Assembly: GCF_905171775.1 (NCBI RefSeq)
Contig: NC_053491.1
Location: 229,328,247-229,392,246, forward strand
DNA length: 64,000 bases
Direction: 5' to 3'
Source of the DNA: Rana temporaria
Taxonomy: Eukaryota; Chordata; Amphibia; Anura; Ranidae
Position numbers and translations under genes: made by a program. Of the stretch, positions 11,746 to 24,600 are shown one piece after another. How positions within the stretch are numbered: position 1 is the stretch's first letter; the number at the start of each line of letters is the position of its first letter. Under the pieces are notes generated by a model. The model made no database searches and was not told the DNA's origin. It saw only the letters and a list, made by a program, of their open reading frames with translations.

Positions 11746-13245
11746 TGCCGACTGTAGGACTTTTATGGACGTCTTCGGTCTGAAGTGGCTATACTGGGAA
11801 AAGTTTCAGCCAGCAATTCCCTGTACTGCAGAAGTGATTTGGGTAATTAAACAGCACACGGAGAGATGTACTAACGTTATTCCTCCCTCTATGTGACCCC
11901 AGAAACTGCAAGTGACGAGTATGAGGTCCCACCTCCCTGTTTACCTGGCTGCTAGTGGCCAGGAAAACAGCTGATCAGATCTGTGTCTGATCGGCTGCAT
12001 TGGAGGGCAGAGGAGAGATTTGGTGTCCATTAGGTCCCAGATCTCTGCATAAAGAGGCTCTGTCAAGGCCCATGCTGTCACAAGGGATGTTGTTCATCCC
12101 TTGTGATAGCAATAAAGTTAATAAAAAAAATTGAAACAGTGAAAAAATAAAATAAAAAAAGTTTTGGTTAAAAGAAATAATAATAATAATAAAATAAAAT
12201 AAATGTAAAGCTCCCCTGTTCCCCCATGCTTACACACAAATGTGAATGCTTACATTACTCCCGTACGCATTTGTAAATAGTAATCACACCACACATGTGA
12301 GGTATTGTTGAAAACGTCAGAGTGAGACCAATAATTCTAGCAACAGACCTCCTGCATATCTCTAAACTGGTAATCTGTAAAAGCCTTTAAAAAGTTGCTT
12401 CTGGAGAATTTAAAGTACCGTAGTTTGCTGCCATTCCATGGGCGGAACACAGTTTTAAAGTGTGACATGCTAGGTATCTGTTTATTTGGCGTAACATCGG
12501 GCCAGATTTACGTACCACGGTGTATCTATAGTCGGGCGTAGCGCATCTCATATGCGCTACACCGACGTAACTTAGTGAGGCAAGTACTGTATTCACAAAG
12601 CACTTGCTCCCTAAGTTACGGCAGCATAGCGTATATGGGCCGGCGTAAGCCCGCCTAATTCAAAGTAGGCTGGTAGGGGGCGTGTTGTATGGAAATGAAT
12701 CGTGACCCCATGTAAATAAAGCGCCTGACGAATGGCGCATGCGCGCACATGCTCAGTATCACGTCGAATTTTCTCCCTAAGTTACGCCGGCTCAATGCCT
12801 GTGACGTGAACGTAACCTATGCACAGCCCCATTCACGTACGACTTACGTAAACAACGTAAAAAGATACACTTGTGCCGACGTCCATACTTTGCATTACCT
12901 GCACCTTATATAGCAGGGGTAACGTTACGCCGGACGTAAGCCTTACGTAAACGGCGTAGCTACGTTTGTGAATCGGCGTATCTAGCTCATTTACATATTC
13001 AAAGCGTAAATCTACAGAAGCGCCCCTTGTGGCCAGCGTAAATATGCACCCAAGATACAACGGCGTACGGCAACTTACGTTGGTCGGCTGAAGCCAGATT
13101 TCAGTCGTATCTAGGTTCCAGAATACCGCGCATAGATACGACGGCGCATCTTTTAACTTACGCGGCAAATAAATAGATACGCTGACGTAAAAGCTTTCTG
13201 AATCTGGCCCATCATCTTTTATATTTTACAATTTTTCAATTTAGT
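11746..13245 (+). mobile_element. CCACTT-family element, partial, with nested MITE
   Basis: The element starts TTTTAACCACTTGCCGAC. Its interior shares GCCATTCCATGGGCGG...CATGCTAGGTATC with GCCATTCCACGAGCGG...CATGTTGGGTATC of the element at 40362-41860. A 12-bp-stem hairpin built on TCACAAGGGATG/CATCCCTTGTGA lies near 12078. The GGGCC MITE at 12499-13210 interrupts it, and no right terminus is visible after the MITE. No transposase is encoded. Confidence 0.7.
12499..13210. mobile_element. GGGCC-family MITE, copy 3
   Basis: The element has GGGCCAGATT...AATCTGGCCC perfect inverted ends and is flanked by ATC on both sides (12496-12498 and 13211-13213). It is 712 bp long. Removing it and one ATC restores the CCACTT-family sequence, so it is a nested insertion. 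Confidence 0.9.
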
Positions 13246-13265
13246 AAATCAACCACAATGCACTA

Positions 13266-13640
13266 AGGGGGAGATTAAGGGAGGGTTCAAATATGTGCAG
13301 CCGTGGTTTCCAGCTTGGGGTCTGGTGCGTATCTTTTCATCGGTTCAGGTTCCATTCAGGTCCGAATTTGTGCCTGAATTCGCACTTGAACCAGACCCAA
13401 AAACTCACAGGACCCTTTTGGAAACCGCCCAACAACTCCCCCTGGCTCTATTGAGAGACGGTCACACTCACAAGTCATTCGAATTGTATGCGAACTGGTG
13501 CACTCAGAATTTGGTACAGCTGTGCATAGTAACCAATCAGCTCCTAACTTCAGCTGGTTTGATTATGCTTTGACAATAAAACCTGGAAGCTGATTGGCAC
13601 TAAATTCTGTGTGCTCCAGTTTGAGTAAATCTCCTCCTAA
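13266..13640. repeat. composite: palindromic repeat with an inner insertion
   Basis: The block starts with a GGGGGAGATT word and ends CCAGTTTGAGTAAATCTCC, the two ends of the CCAATCA foldback family. The foldback core (CCAATCAGCTCCTAACTTC...GAAGCTGATTGG) occupies 13495-13640. About 225 bp of unrelated sequence separates the left end from the core. Confidence 0.6.
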
Positions 13641-13689
13641 ATATTTATCCCAACATTTGTTAACAAAGATATATTTAAGTACATATCCA

Positions 13690-14060
13690 CTTTGTATTCA
13701 CATTGTTCATATATAAGCAACACAGCGGCTCGTATGGATTGGTATTTTTTAAAGCCTTCTGTTGCTATTATCTCTCCTCCACTGTGTTCGGTTATTTCTA
13801 ATCAAGCAAATCATTTGCCCTGTTCTATTCATAACTTTTCTGTGATGGGGCAGTTTTCATGCACAGATCTTTTTATATGGTTTTTCTTTTTAACTGGGGA
13901 TAAATGTCATTAGAAATAATAACGGCAGACTTTTGCGGACCTGTTAATTTATCGACTGCCTGTGATTCGAATACATTAACATTTTCACTCCAAATGACTT
14001 CTGTTTTAAGTGATTAAGAAGTATTTGTTTAAAACGTTTGAATGATTTAGAGACCCTCAC
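13690..14060. other. candidate conserved noncoding element
   Basis: A repeat-free stretch with dense homeobox-type words (TTTCTAATCAAGC, GTTAATTTATCG, AGTGATTAAG) and a long run free of low-complexity DNA. Inference from texture only. Confidence 0.25.
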
Positions 14061-14533
14061 TCGGAGAACCAGGAAAAGCTGCAACATGGATTGGATGTTC
14101 TTTCATTTCAGTGTTGCCTCAGGCCAAGACCAAGGGCAGACCTCCCACTTAGGTTACTCTTTCCCAAATAGGATAAATGGAAATAAGGTGCTGTGTACAG
14201 TGCCAAAGGTTAGAGGCAATGTAATCAGATCTTGGGATGCTGAACACATAGCTCAGCATCTTAAACAATTTCAGTACCAAGGACAGTGTTTCAACAGTGA
14301 AGGCCCAGACACATGTCAGCTTTTTATAAAGAGAACCTGTAACAAATCAAAATGTGAGGAGATGCAGATGGAAGTTTTCATTGTTTAAATTCTAGGCTAC
14401 ATTATAGATCTGAGACTATGAAATAATTTGCAGAAAAGCTGAATAATATGTATGTATGTTTAGTAGAAACACAGATGTTTGCTACCCCTAAAGATACTAA
14501 AGCACCAGCAACCTGGTAGCTAAAAAAAAACAG

Positions 14534-15085
14534 TTAAAGTGGAACTTCACTCTCTCAAACCAACATTGATTATTGATTACTTGACAAGGCTCTACTGAAC
14601 GAAACGCATTGTCACGGTGACCATTTGACAGGCAGACGTGAGCATTCTACTTTCTTTATTCTATCCAGCCCTGGGTTTCGGTGCTGCCTGTCACGTCATC
14701 TCCTGTTGCCAGGTTGATGCGTCTCTTCCAGCATCTGAGGTTGAGACGTCACCTCAGCCGGCTCCCCAACAGCCGTGATTTGGGTATAACATCTTCTTCA
14801 CGCCGCACCCGACCACCTTTGCTGCCATGAGCAGCACCATTAAAGCCTCTTTTGCCCTCCAGTGCAGGCAATCTGGATGTGAGCCTTGACACTCTGCTCC
14901 ACCAGCCACACGATCGCCTGTACTTCTCCATCCAGAGGCAAGTAGGCTCTTTCAGCCAGGGTTTTTTTGTCTATGAATTGTACTCACAGATACACACACA
15001 TCATAGCCCAGAAGGATTGAGTTTGAAGTTCTGACCTTTTTTACTTAAGATACTGTTTTTATGACTTTGTGAATAAATGGTTATT
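14534..15085 (+). other. unclassified repeat-like block
   Basis: The block begins TTAAAGTGGAACTTCAC, a T2-like end, without a matching right terminus. It then has a GAACGAAACGCATTGTC motif and a moderately GC-rich stretch, and ends with an AATAAA word in GTGAATAAATGG. It resembles the 3' part of a retroelement, but no protein is recognisable. Confidence 0.35.
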
Positions 15086-15856
15086 ATTGTTTTTTATGCA
15101 AGCTGGTTATCTTCTCAGACTTTAATTTAGGTGTTTGTCTGTGTCATTACAAGCAGCAACAGGTCCTAAGCACTTCCAAGAGAACTCTCTATGTTTATTG
15201 CCATTTTTTACACCAAGGCATACTCTCTAGCAGCTATAGACAGAATACCCCAGTAACCTGTGCCACATTATACATACAATTTCACTGGTGCCCAATGTTT
15301 TTGTATTGTTATTTGTGTAATCGAGAAACTAGGGTTGACTTACTGGAAGTTTTCTGTGCAGACACTCTTGGGTGTTCACATATTACTCATGCTAAGTTTA
15401 GCACCTTTAAAGTAAGCATAGCCTAGTAAGCAAATATAGGGGTTCTAATCATTGCAACATACATGTTTTCGTGAGTATAAAAAGAATATGGAGCTGCATA
15501 CCAGTTAGCAGTCCAAATAATGTGTAGAAAAACAGCTTCACTTGTCTCCCCCCTAACCAGACTCCTCTGATTCATTTCACCCTGCCACAGGCTTAGTCAT
15601 ATTGGCCCTATGACTAAGCCTGTGGGATGGTGTAAAACATCAGAAGGTCGTGGCTAGGGAGGAGACAAGTGAAGCCATTTTTCTACCCATGTGATTGGGT
15701 TGGCAACTGGTGTGCAGCTCCCTAATTATTTTTGATACTCATTTTCAGCAGGCTGGACAAGCCCTGTTGGATGCCAGCACTCAGCAGCATTGAAGCCATA
15801 GTATGTTGCATATTTGTGATTGGAGCGAATTCCTGCTGGTACATGTTTGGGTTTTA

Positions 15857-16053
15857 TCGGTCTCTTTGGGGAGCCGTTACCGGCCAGCCGTAGATCCCCC
15901 AGCCCCCAAATTTTTACCACATGTAGCCTCAATCCTCCAAGTGTGCTTAGACTCCCTTGTTAAACCATACTTTCCCACCGGTGACTTTGGGGACCCGTTA
16001 CCGGCCGGCCATAGGTCCCCTGGACCCCAAATTTTGCACAGGACACCCTGAAC
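15857..16053. repeat. two-copy repeat, 121-bp period
   Basis: CCGTTACCGGCC at 15874 and 15995 lies within matching blocks of about 60 bp that share CTTTGGGGA and CCCCAAATTTT. The open frames across it follow from the repeated GC-rich block and are not supported as genes. Confidence 0.8.
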
Positions 16054-17263
16054 ACGGTCCCTACAGCCCCCCGGTCTCTTCATTATTTCTTAGGGTCACA
16101 TTCATATTATCTCTTATGCTGTCTACAATGTTTCCAGTTCTGGTCTGCAGGTATGCATCACTCCACACTGTGTTGACAAGCTTAATGTCAAAGCAATATC
16201 AAAGCTTGGGGGGGGGGAATGGTAGGAGGGTAACATATCAAATTTGCATAGTGTTCCTTAATTTGATAAAATGTGTTTTAAATGTACATGCAATTATTTT
16301 TTTAAAGCAAACACATTTTTCTCAGTGACCTTAAAAATGACTCTTTATTAGAATACTACTGTACCTTGTTTACTTGTTTGCATTTTTGTGGGTAATGCAT
16401 ACACAAATTTCTCCACGTTTATTTTGTCTTTAAACTAACACTGCAGTGGTCCTACAGCAAATTTAAGGTACCCATCAGCCAAAGTGAACATATTTAATTA
16501 GTCATAACTCATAAGTTTGAAGCTGTGGATCACAGGAGAAGTTTTAATAGAAAATATATGGCCTGGAAGATTGACAGTCGACTGAAGTTAATGAGACTTG
16601 TGATAAGGTAAGCTGCATTGACTCAAGTCAAGTCAATGAGATTTGTGACGAAGTTAGGCTTTTGCCTAAATGAGTGAGACCTGACAACGCTGTACAAGTA
16701 CAGAGCAATCAAAGTGATTAAGCAGCAAGTCTCCTATATAGTTCGAGTCTGATCCCAAATCTTTGAAAGGATGACTTTTGGTTTGAATTTGCTTTTGACC
16801 TTTCAAGGTGTAAGACAAACTAGTGGCAGCTGTACAATATAATGAAAGAGAACACTCGCACCCCCTCGCCAATCTCTAATCATAAAAGGCATAAAAAGAG
16901 AAGAGATACACAAGCATTTTTTCCATCATTTTGCACTGAACTGAGTCATGTTAGGATTTAATGGGATTTAATGGTCAATCATGGGTGTTTTGCATTAATG
17001 GAGATCGTAGAGATATAGTCTAATGCAATGGAAGTAACGTACGGTTAAAAGGCATTAACTGGCAATGCTGTAGAGCTGTGATTTAAAGTTGGAAACAAAT
17101 TGCCAAGGGTCTGCAGGATTGCTTGTTAGTAGTTAATCATTTTGTACATGTTGACTGAGAATGACAGACAATTATCTCACACCTTGGGGTACATTCTAAA
17201 AAGTACCCAACATTTAGGCTAAGTGTATCAAGTATACTGTGCATTTTGTTCTTCTTTACCTAA

Positions 17264-17266
<3 letters not shown>
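16054..17266. other. single-copy-like stretch, no gene seen
   Basis: AT-rich DNA with a G-run near 16210 and two related 30-bp passages near 16580 and 16625 (GACTTGTGATAAGG and GATTTGTGACGAAG). No element end or reading frame is convincing. Confidence 0.5.

Positions 17267-17326
<60 letters not shown>
17267..17326. repeat. (TA)n microsatellite
   Basis: About 29 TA units abut the left terminal repeat of the Tc1 element. Tc1-type elements insert at TA, so the run is the natural landing site or has expanded from it. Confidence 0.95.
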
Positions 17327-17329
<3 letters not shown>

Positions 17330-18895
17330 TCATGGCCAAAATTGTTTGCACCCCAGAAATTTTTCCTTAAAATCAAGTATTACTCACAGAAAAGTATTGC
17401 AGTAACACGTGTTTTGCTATACACATGTGTATTCCCTTTGTGTGTTTTGGAACAAAACAAAAAAAGGGAGGAAAAAATCAAATTTGACAAGTATTGAAGT
17501 GGTTAATATTTGGTTGCACACCCTTTGGAAAAAATAACTGAAATCAGCCGCTTCCTATAACCATCAATAAGCTTCTTACACCTCTCACCCAGAATTTTGG
17601 ACCACTCTTCCTTTGCAAACTGCTCCAGGTCTCTCTTATTGGAAGGGCGCCTTTTCCCAACAGCAATTTTAAGATCTCTCCACAGGTGTTCAATGGGATT
17701 TAAATCTGGACTCATTGCTGGCCACTTTAGGACTCTTCAGCGCTTTGTTGCCATACATTTCTGGGTGCTTTTTGATGTATGTTTGGGGTCATTGTCCTGC
17801 TGGAAGACCCAAGATCTCATACGCAAACCCAGCTTTCTGACACTGGGCTCTACAGTGCCACCCAAAATCTTTTGGTAATCCTCAGATTTCATGATGCCTT
17901 GCACACATTCAAGGCACCCAGTGCCAGAGGTAGCAAAACAACCCCAAAAAATCGATGAACCTCCATCATATTTCACTGTAGGTACTGTGTTCTTTTCTTT
18001 GTAGGCCTCATTCCATTTTCGGTAAACAGTAGAATGATGTGCTTTACCAAAAAGCTCTATCTTGGTCTCATCTGTCCACAAGACGTTTTCCCAGAAGGAT
18101 TTTGGCTTATTCAAGTACATTTTGGCAAACTGTAGTCTTGCTTTTTTATGTCTCTGTGTCAGCAGTGGGGTCCTCCTGGGTCTCCTGCCATAGCGTTTCA
18201 TGTCATTTAAATGTCGACGGATAGTTCGCGCTGACACTGATGCTACCTGAGCCTGCAGGACAGCTTGAATTTCTTTGGAACTTGTTTGGGGCTGCTTATC
18301 CACCATCCGGACTATCCTGCGTTGCAACCTTTTATACATTTTTCTCTTCCGTCCACGCCTAGAGAGATTAGCTACAGTGCCATGGGTTGCAAACTTCTTG
18401 CTAATGTTGCGCACTGTGGACAAAGGCAAATCTAGATCTCTGGAGATGGACTTGTAACCTTGAGATTGTTGATATTTTTCCCAAATTTTGGTTCTCAAGT
18501 CCTCAGACAGTTCTCTTCTCCTATTTCTGTTGTCCATGCTTAGTGTGGCACACACAGACACACAATGCAAAGGCCTAAGTGAACTTCTTTTTTTTTATCT
18601 GCTTTCTGGTGTGATTTTTATATTGCCCACACCTGTTACTTGCCCCAGGCGAGTTTAAAGGAGCATCACATGCTTGAAACAATCTTATTTATCCACAATT
18701 TTGAAAGGGTGCCAAGAATTTGGACCAGACCATTTTTTGAGTTTTGTGTGACATTATGTCCAATTTGCTTTTTTTCCTCTTTTTTTTTGTTTTGTCCCAA
18801 TACACACAAAGGGAATACACATGTGTGTAGCAAAACATATGTTACTGCAATACTTTTCTGTGAGAAATACTTGATTTTCTGGGGTGCCATGACTG
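17327..18895 (-). mobile_element. Tc1/mariner element (DD34E), near-complete, copy 1
   Basis: Outer ends CAGTCATGG (17327) and CCATGACTG (to 18895) are flanked by TA. The inverted repeats extend roughly 200 bp inward, sharing CAAGTATT-CTCACAGAAAAG and CACATGTGTATTCCC. The right arm has lost short internal blocks relative to the left. The length of about 1.57 kb is normal for a Tc1 element. The transposase gene is on the minus strand. Confidence 0.95.
17503..18537 (-). pseudogene. Tc1-like transposase, one in-frame stop
   Basis: The transposase cuts and pastes the element through a DDE active site. The start is the ATG at 18537 (MDNRNRRREL); the frame ends in CATKY with TAA at 17503-17505, giving 344 codons, a normal Tc1 length. 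An N-terminal helix-turn-helix region is followed by the GRKRK basic stretch near residues 62-66. The catalytic acids are D156 (WTDE), D248 (QQDND) and E283 (SPDLNPIE), with 34 residues between the last two, i.e. DD34E. The single defect in frame is a TGA at 17737-17739 (codon 267), between the second and third catalytic residues. TGA can arise from CGA by CpG decay. Otherwise the reading frame is open, so this is a recently inactivated copy. Confidence 0.93.
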
Positions 18896-20170
18896 TATAT
18901 AGTATGTTAAATGTGAACCCAAATAAAATATCCATGTACAGGGGAATTATTTGATTGACTTGGTTCTTTTAGGCTTACTTTCCTGTCTGGTTCTGTGTTT
19001 TCAATATCAAATGAGTCAGCTGGAAATCCAGTTGTAGAAGGATCACATCAGGCAATGTGTGAGATCATAGCACAATTGTACTATTTCTCTGTATATCTAC
19101 AAAGACCTTTCATTTTATGTTGGTAAGTGGTCAGTCTATTGAACAACCATGTATGACAAGTTTCCCTTTATATAAAGAGAACACTGACAAGTTTAAGCAT
19201 TAAACATGTTACAAGGGAAAGGGATTACAAAGCATAATTATGTATTCTACATTCTGAGAAAATCAAAACTCTATTGCCACTTACTTGTTTGTAGTATACA
19301 CATATCAGTTCTCATACAGCTGGCTATAAACGGCCAGATAAAAGAAAAAAAACGACTCTTCTCCAAGACTCGCTGACAACAATTGAGCTATTTAGAGGTG
19401 CTGTAATAGTCATCTCTGATTATCTAAAGAGACTAATATCACACAATGACATTTTCTACCACCAATGTAACCAATACATAATTATTCCCAAATCTATGGG
19501 TAAAAGGGAGCAAGGCTTTTGGCTACAGTATACCGTATCTGCATCCCGGGAACATTTGTGTTGGGCCCCACCAACACATGAGTCATTGACATACTGGCGG
19601 ATGTTTAATCATAGCTTATACTTGGTTTGTTGAAGCCGCTTGCAGAAAAAAAAAGATGAATAAAGATCAGTGAATAATTAAAAATATGCTGCACTGGGGA
19701 TTCAGTAGACTTCCCCAAGGAAATTATTTACTTGCCAACAAAATATTGAAATGGTCGTAATGGTCAATGGTTTATTATAACAGAGAGAGCCACTGTACCT
19801 CCACAATAGTAACTCCAAGCTCCAAAATAGATCCTAATAGGTCTCTAGCACACCCCGCTTGTGGAAGAGAAAGTTCATGCTTGCAGAAACAATCCTGTTG
19901 TGGTGCAGCTATGCTGAGCTACAGCCCACTGCTGGCTATAGAATTCAGAAAAAGGTCAAAATAAATTTTGTAAGAATATTACAATAGTATTGTACTCAGT
20001 CTTCTGGGCTGAGTGATGCTTGGTGTCAAAAGAATGAACAGAACTAATGGCAAAATGTATTGTGGGGGTAGCTCCAGACCAAACGGGAGTATTGCAGCCT
20101 GAACTGTTTTTTTATGTTGTAGACTTATTTGAGGTCCATTTTATTATATAAAAAAATTCCATATGTTGGG
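18896..20170. other. single-copy-like stretch, no gene seen
   Basis: AT-rich sequence with no recognised repeats and no convincing reading frame. Confidence 0.5.
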
Positions 20171-20650
20171 CTTTAAAGTGGATGGTAAAAGCACAATACA
20201 TCATATACTTAACGCAGAGCTCCAGGCTCCTTGGCAATTTTTTCCAAAAAAGCACCTCTGTGATTCTCGTTAGATGTACAATATACTGTAATTAGGTTAC
20301 TGCTGTAAGTGTAATCCTTCTTCTTACTTATAAATTTGTCATTATGCTCAGGATCCCAGAAGGTAGTGAGTGACCATTGACGATGTGGGCATCTGAAGCT
20401 CGTTCCTATTTGCTTCCGGGATTCCCAGCAGCTGGCTTGGGCCTGCACAGTTATTACACTATGTAGCGTGTTTTTTACAGGTTGCCATAACAATTGTGAC
20501 ATTGGTGGAATTTCCTGCCCCTTTGTTATGGCAACCTGTCAATCAACACAAAACATCCTGTCTCCAAATGCCGCAAGATTTCACTGTTATCTGTCCCTAG
20601 GACTCCTGATATCCCAGGAGTCCTAGGGAATCGTTTAATTCCCTAGGTAG
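20171..20650. repeat. probable TTAA-type repeat with a 17-bp hairpin
   Basis: It begins TTTAAAGTGGATGGTAAAA, which matches the T2-like end type. At 20477-20493 and 20523-20539 there is a perfect 17-bp inverted repeat (ACAGGTTGCCATAACAA) with a 29-base loop. A second small palindrome around TCCCAGGAGTCCTAGGGA follows. The right terminus is uncertain. Confidence 0.45.
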
Positions 20651-21145
20651 CCAGGACAAGAAGTGCAAACTGCACAGATAAACAAATGGTATTTAGCAAA
20701 AAACACGCAATGACACCAGGCACAATTAACATTGTATCCATGGTCATTAAAAAAATGAATTTTATATATTTTTTGGCTCCATTCTGCTCCAGTCATATGA
20801 CCACTTGTCCTCCCCATCTCCTACAGCTCAAAGGGCTGGGGGTAATGGAGCCTGCAGAAGATGCTCAGTGGCTAACCTCATACCATGAGCTTTCTAAGCT
20901 GCTCTGCCGACAGCATGGCTCCTGCACTTTTCAACCAAACTGTGGAGGGGTGGACGGTATGGCAGCTGAATCTGACAATGGTTCCACAGGCACGTTGTGC
21001 CTACTGTAACTCCCAAGTCAGGAGGAGAGATGCAAACTGACTACACATAGATGGATCTGCTTCCATGCCTATCATGATCAGTTTGAAGCATCAATCAAGG
21101 TCAATATACTGTATGTAATTTTTTTGGGGGTAGCATATACATTAA

Positions 21146-21637
21146 AGTGGGGGTTCACCCTAAAACATCTACATACTGTTACATCCAGCATACTGCTGAC
21201 ATCAACAGTATGCTGGATTTTTTTTTTTCGATGTACTTACATTTTTTCGTTGTTTTCACCAGGCTTCCGGGTTCTCGCTCCACCGGGGAGTAGGCGTTCC
21301 TAATACGACGCATAGATGATTGACGTGCGGGTAAAGCGCGTCATCGCCTTCTGAAAATATCCGAGGGGGACTCGGCACTTTACGTCGCCTGCAAAGTTAG
21401 CTCTACACGGCAGGCGCAGGCGCCGTATAGCGCCGTAAAGAGCCGTGTCCCCGTCGGATATTTTCGGAAGGCGATGACGCGCGTTACCCGCACGTCAATC
21501 GTCTCCTGGGAGGATCAACACTCACTCCCAGGAGACATTGCGCAGAGCTCCCCGTCGGGGAAAAGGAGCGCTACAAGCCTTTATTAAGGCTGGAGATAGG
21601 TTAACTAAAAAGTTTATTTTGAGGGTGAACCTCCGCT
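21146..21637. mobile_element. T2-like MITE with TTAA duplication, copy 1
   Basis: TTAA flanks it at 21142-21145 and 21638-21641. The ends are AGTGGGGGTTCACCC and GGGTGAACCTCCGCT. The interior is a long GC-rich foldback around CCGTATAGCGCCGTAAAG. TTAA target sites and TTAAAG-type ends are the signature of T2/Kolobok-type elements in Xenopus; assignment is by those ends only. Confidence 0.88.
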
Positions 21638-21641
21638 TTAA

Positions 21642-24600
21642 GGTGACTATATAAAAGAACCTGTTCTTGAAACAATCATTGTCAGTGAAAACACTGACAA
21701 CTTGTGCAATGATATACTTTGTAACAGTTCAGTAAAATGATTTCTTCTTTTTCCAAGGGGTTTTCCAGCATGTAAACACCTCCCTATAAAGCCTGATAAT
21801 TTTGCTAGCAATGCTTAAATTGCTCTTATAACAAATACCAGTCATGCTATATATGACCAACCTAAATCTGAAATGGTATTACCCTCTACTCATACAAAGC
21901 CAAACTATTGTAAAAAGATGCATAATCAAAGTGGAGTATAGAATAAAACAGGAGCACAAAGTGAAACATAAGGTTAGAGGGCCCTGATTACAATATAAAA
22001 TGGAGTATGTGCATTAAATAGACTTAGCAAAATGTCTGTAAAGGTGGTAAGGTTCTGAGGTCAGATGAAACAGCATTGTTAAGCGTCTGACCTCTAGTTC
22101 ATCGTTCTGCTAGCCATAACTCTGCAGCTCATTACTTTACTTACCTCAGCCGTGCAGTCCATTGGTTTGCTTACTCAACCCTGCATGACTTCCCAAGTCT
22201 AATCCCATTTACAGAGATCTGCAGAGCTTTGCTCTCAATCCTCTTGCCTTGTAGATAATTTTGCAGGGCATTGTTTTGTAGCCAAACTCCCCGTGGAGAA
22301 GCCTATAAAATGTGTTTTTACTGGGGTCATCTTTTGCAGAGATAACTGCATAACATTACTTTGCTAGCAGTGTGTGATTCCTTCAGGGACCTCTGCAGAA
22401 TGTTACCACTCACATCTCTTTCCTATACTGAGTTCCATTGAATTTCTATCCTTTAGTTCTTGAAAGTAGATTCTAACATCGGTATTCTCATACATTGCTC
22501 AGAGCCGTGATACTAAATTCCATCTGTTCCACTTGAACTGCCCTTCAATTTCCTTCCTATTGGTCTTTCTATAATGTTACATCCTTGCGTATTCTTCCAT
22601 TTCCATTTGTCATGTTGGTTTCTAGCCTACACCATTATCTTAACCCTTAATGAAATGATCCATATCCTGCCACAACATCATCACACATGCTCTATAAGTC
22701 ATTACTATATTTATTTATACATGTTTTACTATGGTTGTCCAACTCGATCCTCGGGGGTTATTTACTTGGCAGAGCTTTAGAACTTCTCTAATTAAATTCT
22801 GGTATATCAATAGCTCTTAGGGGTATATGTTGAACAGGTCTCCACTCAATATAAATGTAGGTTTAGATGTTGTTGTGCTGCTTAAAAGCTGAAATACCAA
22901 ATATATGTATTTTGTATTTGCCATACAATTACATGAACTACAATAAAGAAAATACAAAATATGAATATGATTGGAAACAGCACAACTCATGATGCCTCCA
23001 ACACAATATGGGCATATTAAGAAGGTCTTTGTTGCCCATACCCACGTCTTCTCTTTCACTAATTGAAACTTGCTGATGTCAAAACCAAATGTTCTTTCTC
23101 ATTTTGAGGTTACCGTAATTGATCTTGTTAACTAATATAAACAGACTTGGACTGGGCTTACGAAGAACCAGAGGATCCTCCAATAGCATTGGTTTCATAG
23201 TACCTTATTTAGTATATCACTACCCCATTTGCTAATGCAGTGTTAGAAACCTACTAGTAAAGCAGCTTCCAAGCTTCCTGGATCTGATTTCTTGAGTTTA
23301 ATCATTGCACAAAGTGCTGCTGGGGCATGGGGCAGGGTGTCCTTTTGCAGGGTAGGTGATAGGTGGGCTGCTAAGTAAATCTACCAAGTCACCAACTGCA
23401 TGCATGGTTGCATAATGTATTCCATGGTTGCCTGTGCCATGTAATCTGAGGGCCGATGTTAAAAGTAATAATTATTATTATTGAAATGCTTACAAAAATT
23501 ACAAATAGCAATATGGTTGGCTGACCTTTTAAGAGATTCACCTCTCACAAACAGAAATTACAATAGTAGGTGAAGACCTGTGTCAAATGGGTCTTAGCTC
23601 CCTCCCTCATGAAGGCAGGGGTTATAATCCTTCTATACACATTCTTGTCATATTCCATTACTTTATAACTTTACACCCTGAACGGCAATGACCAACCTGA
23701 GAATATACAACCAGGCCTGTCTCTTAAAACATGCCTTTGATTAGCTCTGGTACACCTCTAACTCCACCAACTACACATTGAAAGCAGACATGCCATATCC
23801 CTGGCATCTCATGGCTCTCTTTCATTGCCCCACCTCTAAGCTACCCCCTCTTTTTGTAATATGATTTTAATCAAGGCCTTGGTGAAAGTTTAATGGCAAA
23901 AAGTATGAAACTATATCCATTTTAAAGCACATTAACTTTAAATATATTAAACATAACCCATAATTTCCCCACAAGGAAAATTACACTGCTTTTCAATGGT
24001 GAGCAACCCAGGTACTAGCCCATTTATAGTGGTACATACACATTTTACCTTCCAAGAACTTTGCTCTAAAATCTGAATACATCCCCAGGAATATTTACAT
24101 TATTCACAGGCCATCAGTTTTGGGAAAGGTTTTAAAAAAGAAGATCCCACACACAACATAACCCCTATCATAAACACATTGATTATTATGCCTGCAATAC
24201 ACACACATCTATGAACAATGTGTCTACTTTCTCCTTGGAGAAATCATGTGTAGAAATATAGGCATATGATTTCCCACCTGAGGACATAGTGGGAAAACTT
24301 TTGGATGCATACATCACTATATTTAGTCTTTATGGTTAATGAGTTCATGAGGGGAGCATAGTACAAAACTCTCCACAGAGCATACTGTATCTAACCTTCC
24401 AATGTAACTGGTCTGAAGCACACACTAATAAGAACTATTTGAGAAATTTACCGGTATCTAAGAAAATTTGTGAATTCTGTAACCAAGTAGAGGTTTCTAA
24501 TACCCACCACTGTAGCAGTCCACTGACCCACAAAGGCACACGAGACACCCAAATGGCAGGGTGGGCAAGCATTTCACCTCAGGATGTGGTCCATCTGTAC

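Noticed and set aside
14038..14388. A 116-codon plus-strand open frame
   Set aside because: No domain or family resemblance. Codon content looks like translated noncoding DNA.
14573..14625. GAACGAAACGCATTGTC motif resembling a hammerhead 3' half
   Set aside because: No CTGATGA core and no complementary helix I arms, so it is kept only as part of an unclassified block.
23460..23480. AT-rich repeats that could suggest a replication origin or CRISPR-like spacing
   Set aside because: Short simple-sequence runs with no regular spacers; ordinary vertebrate low-complexity DNA.
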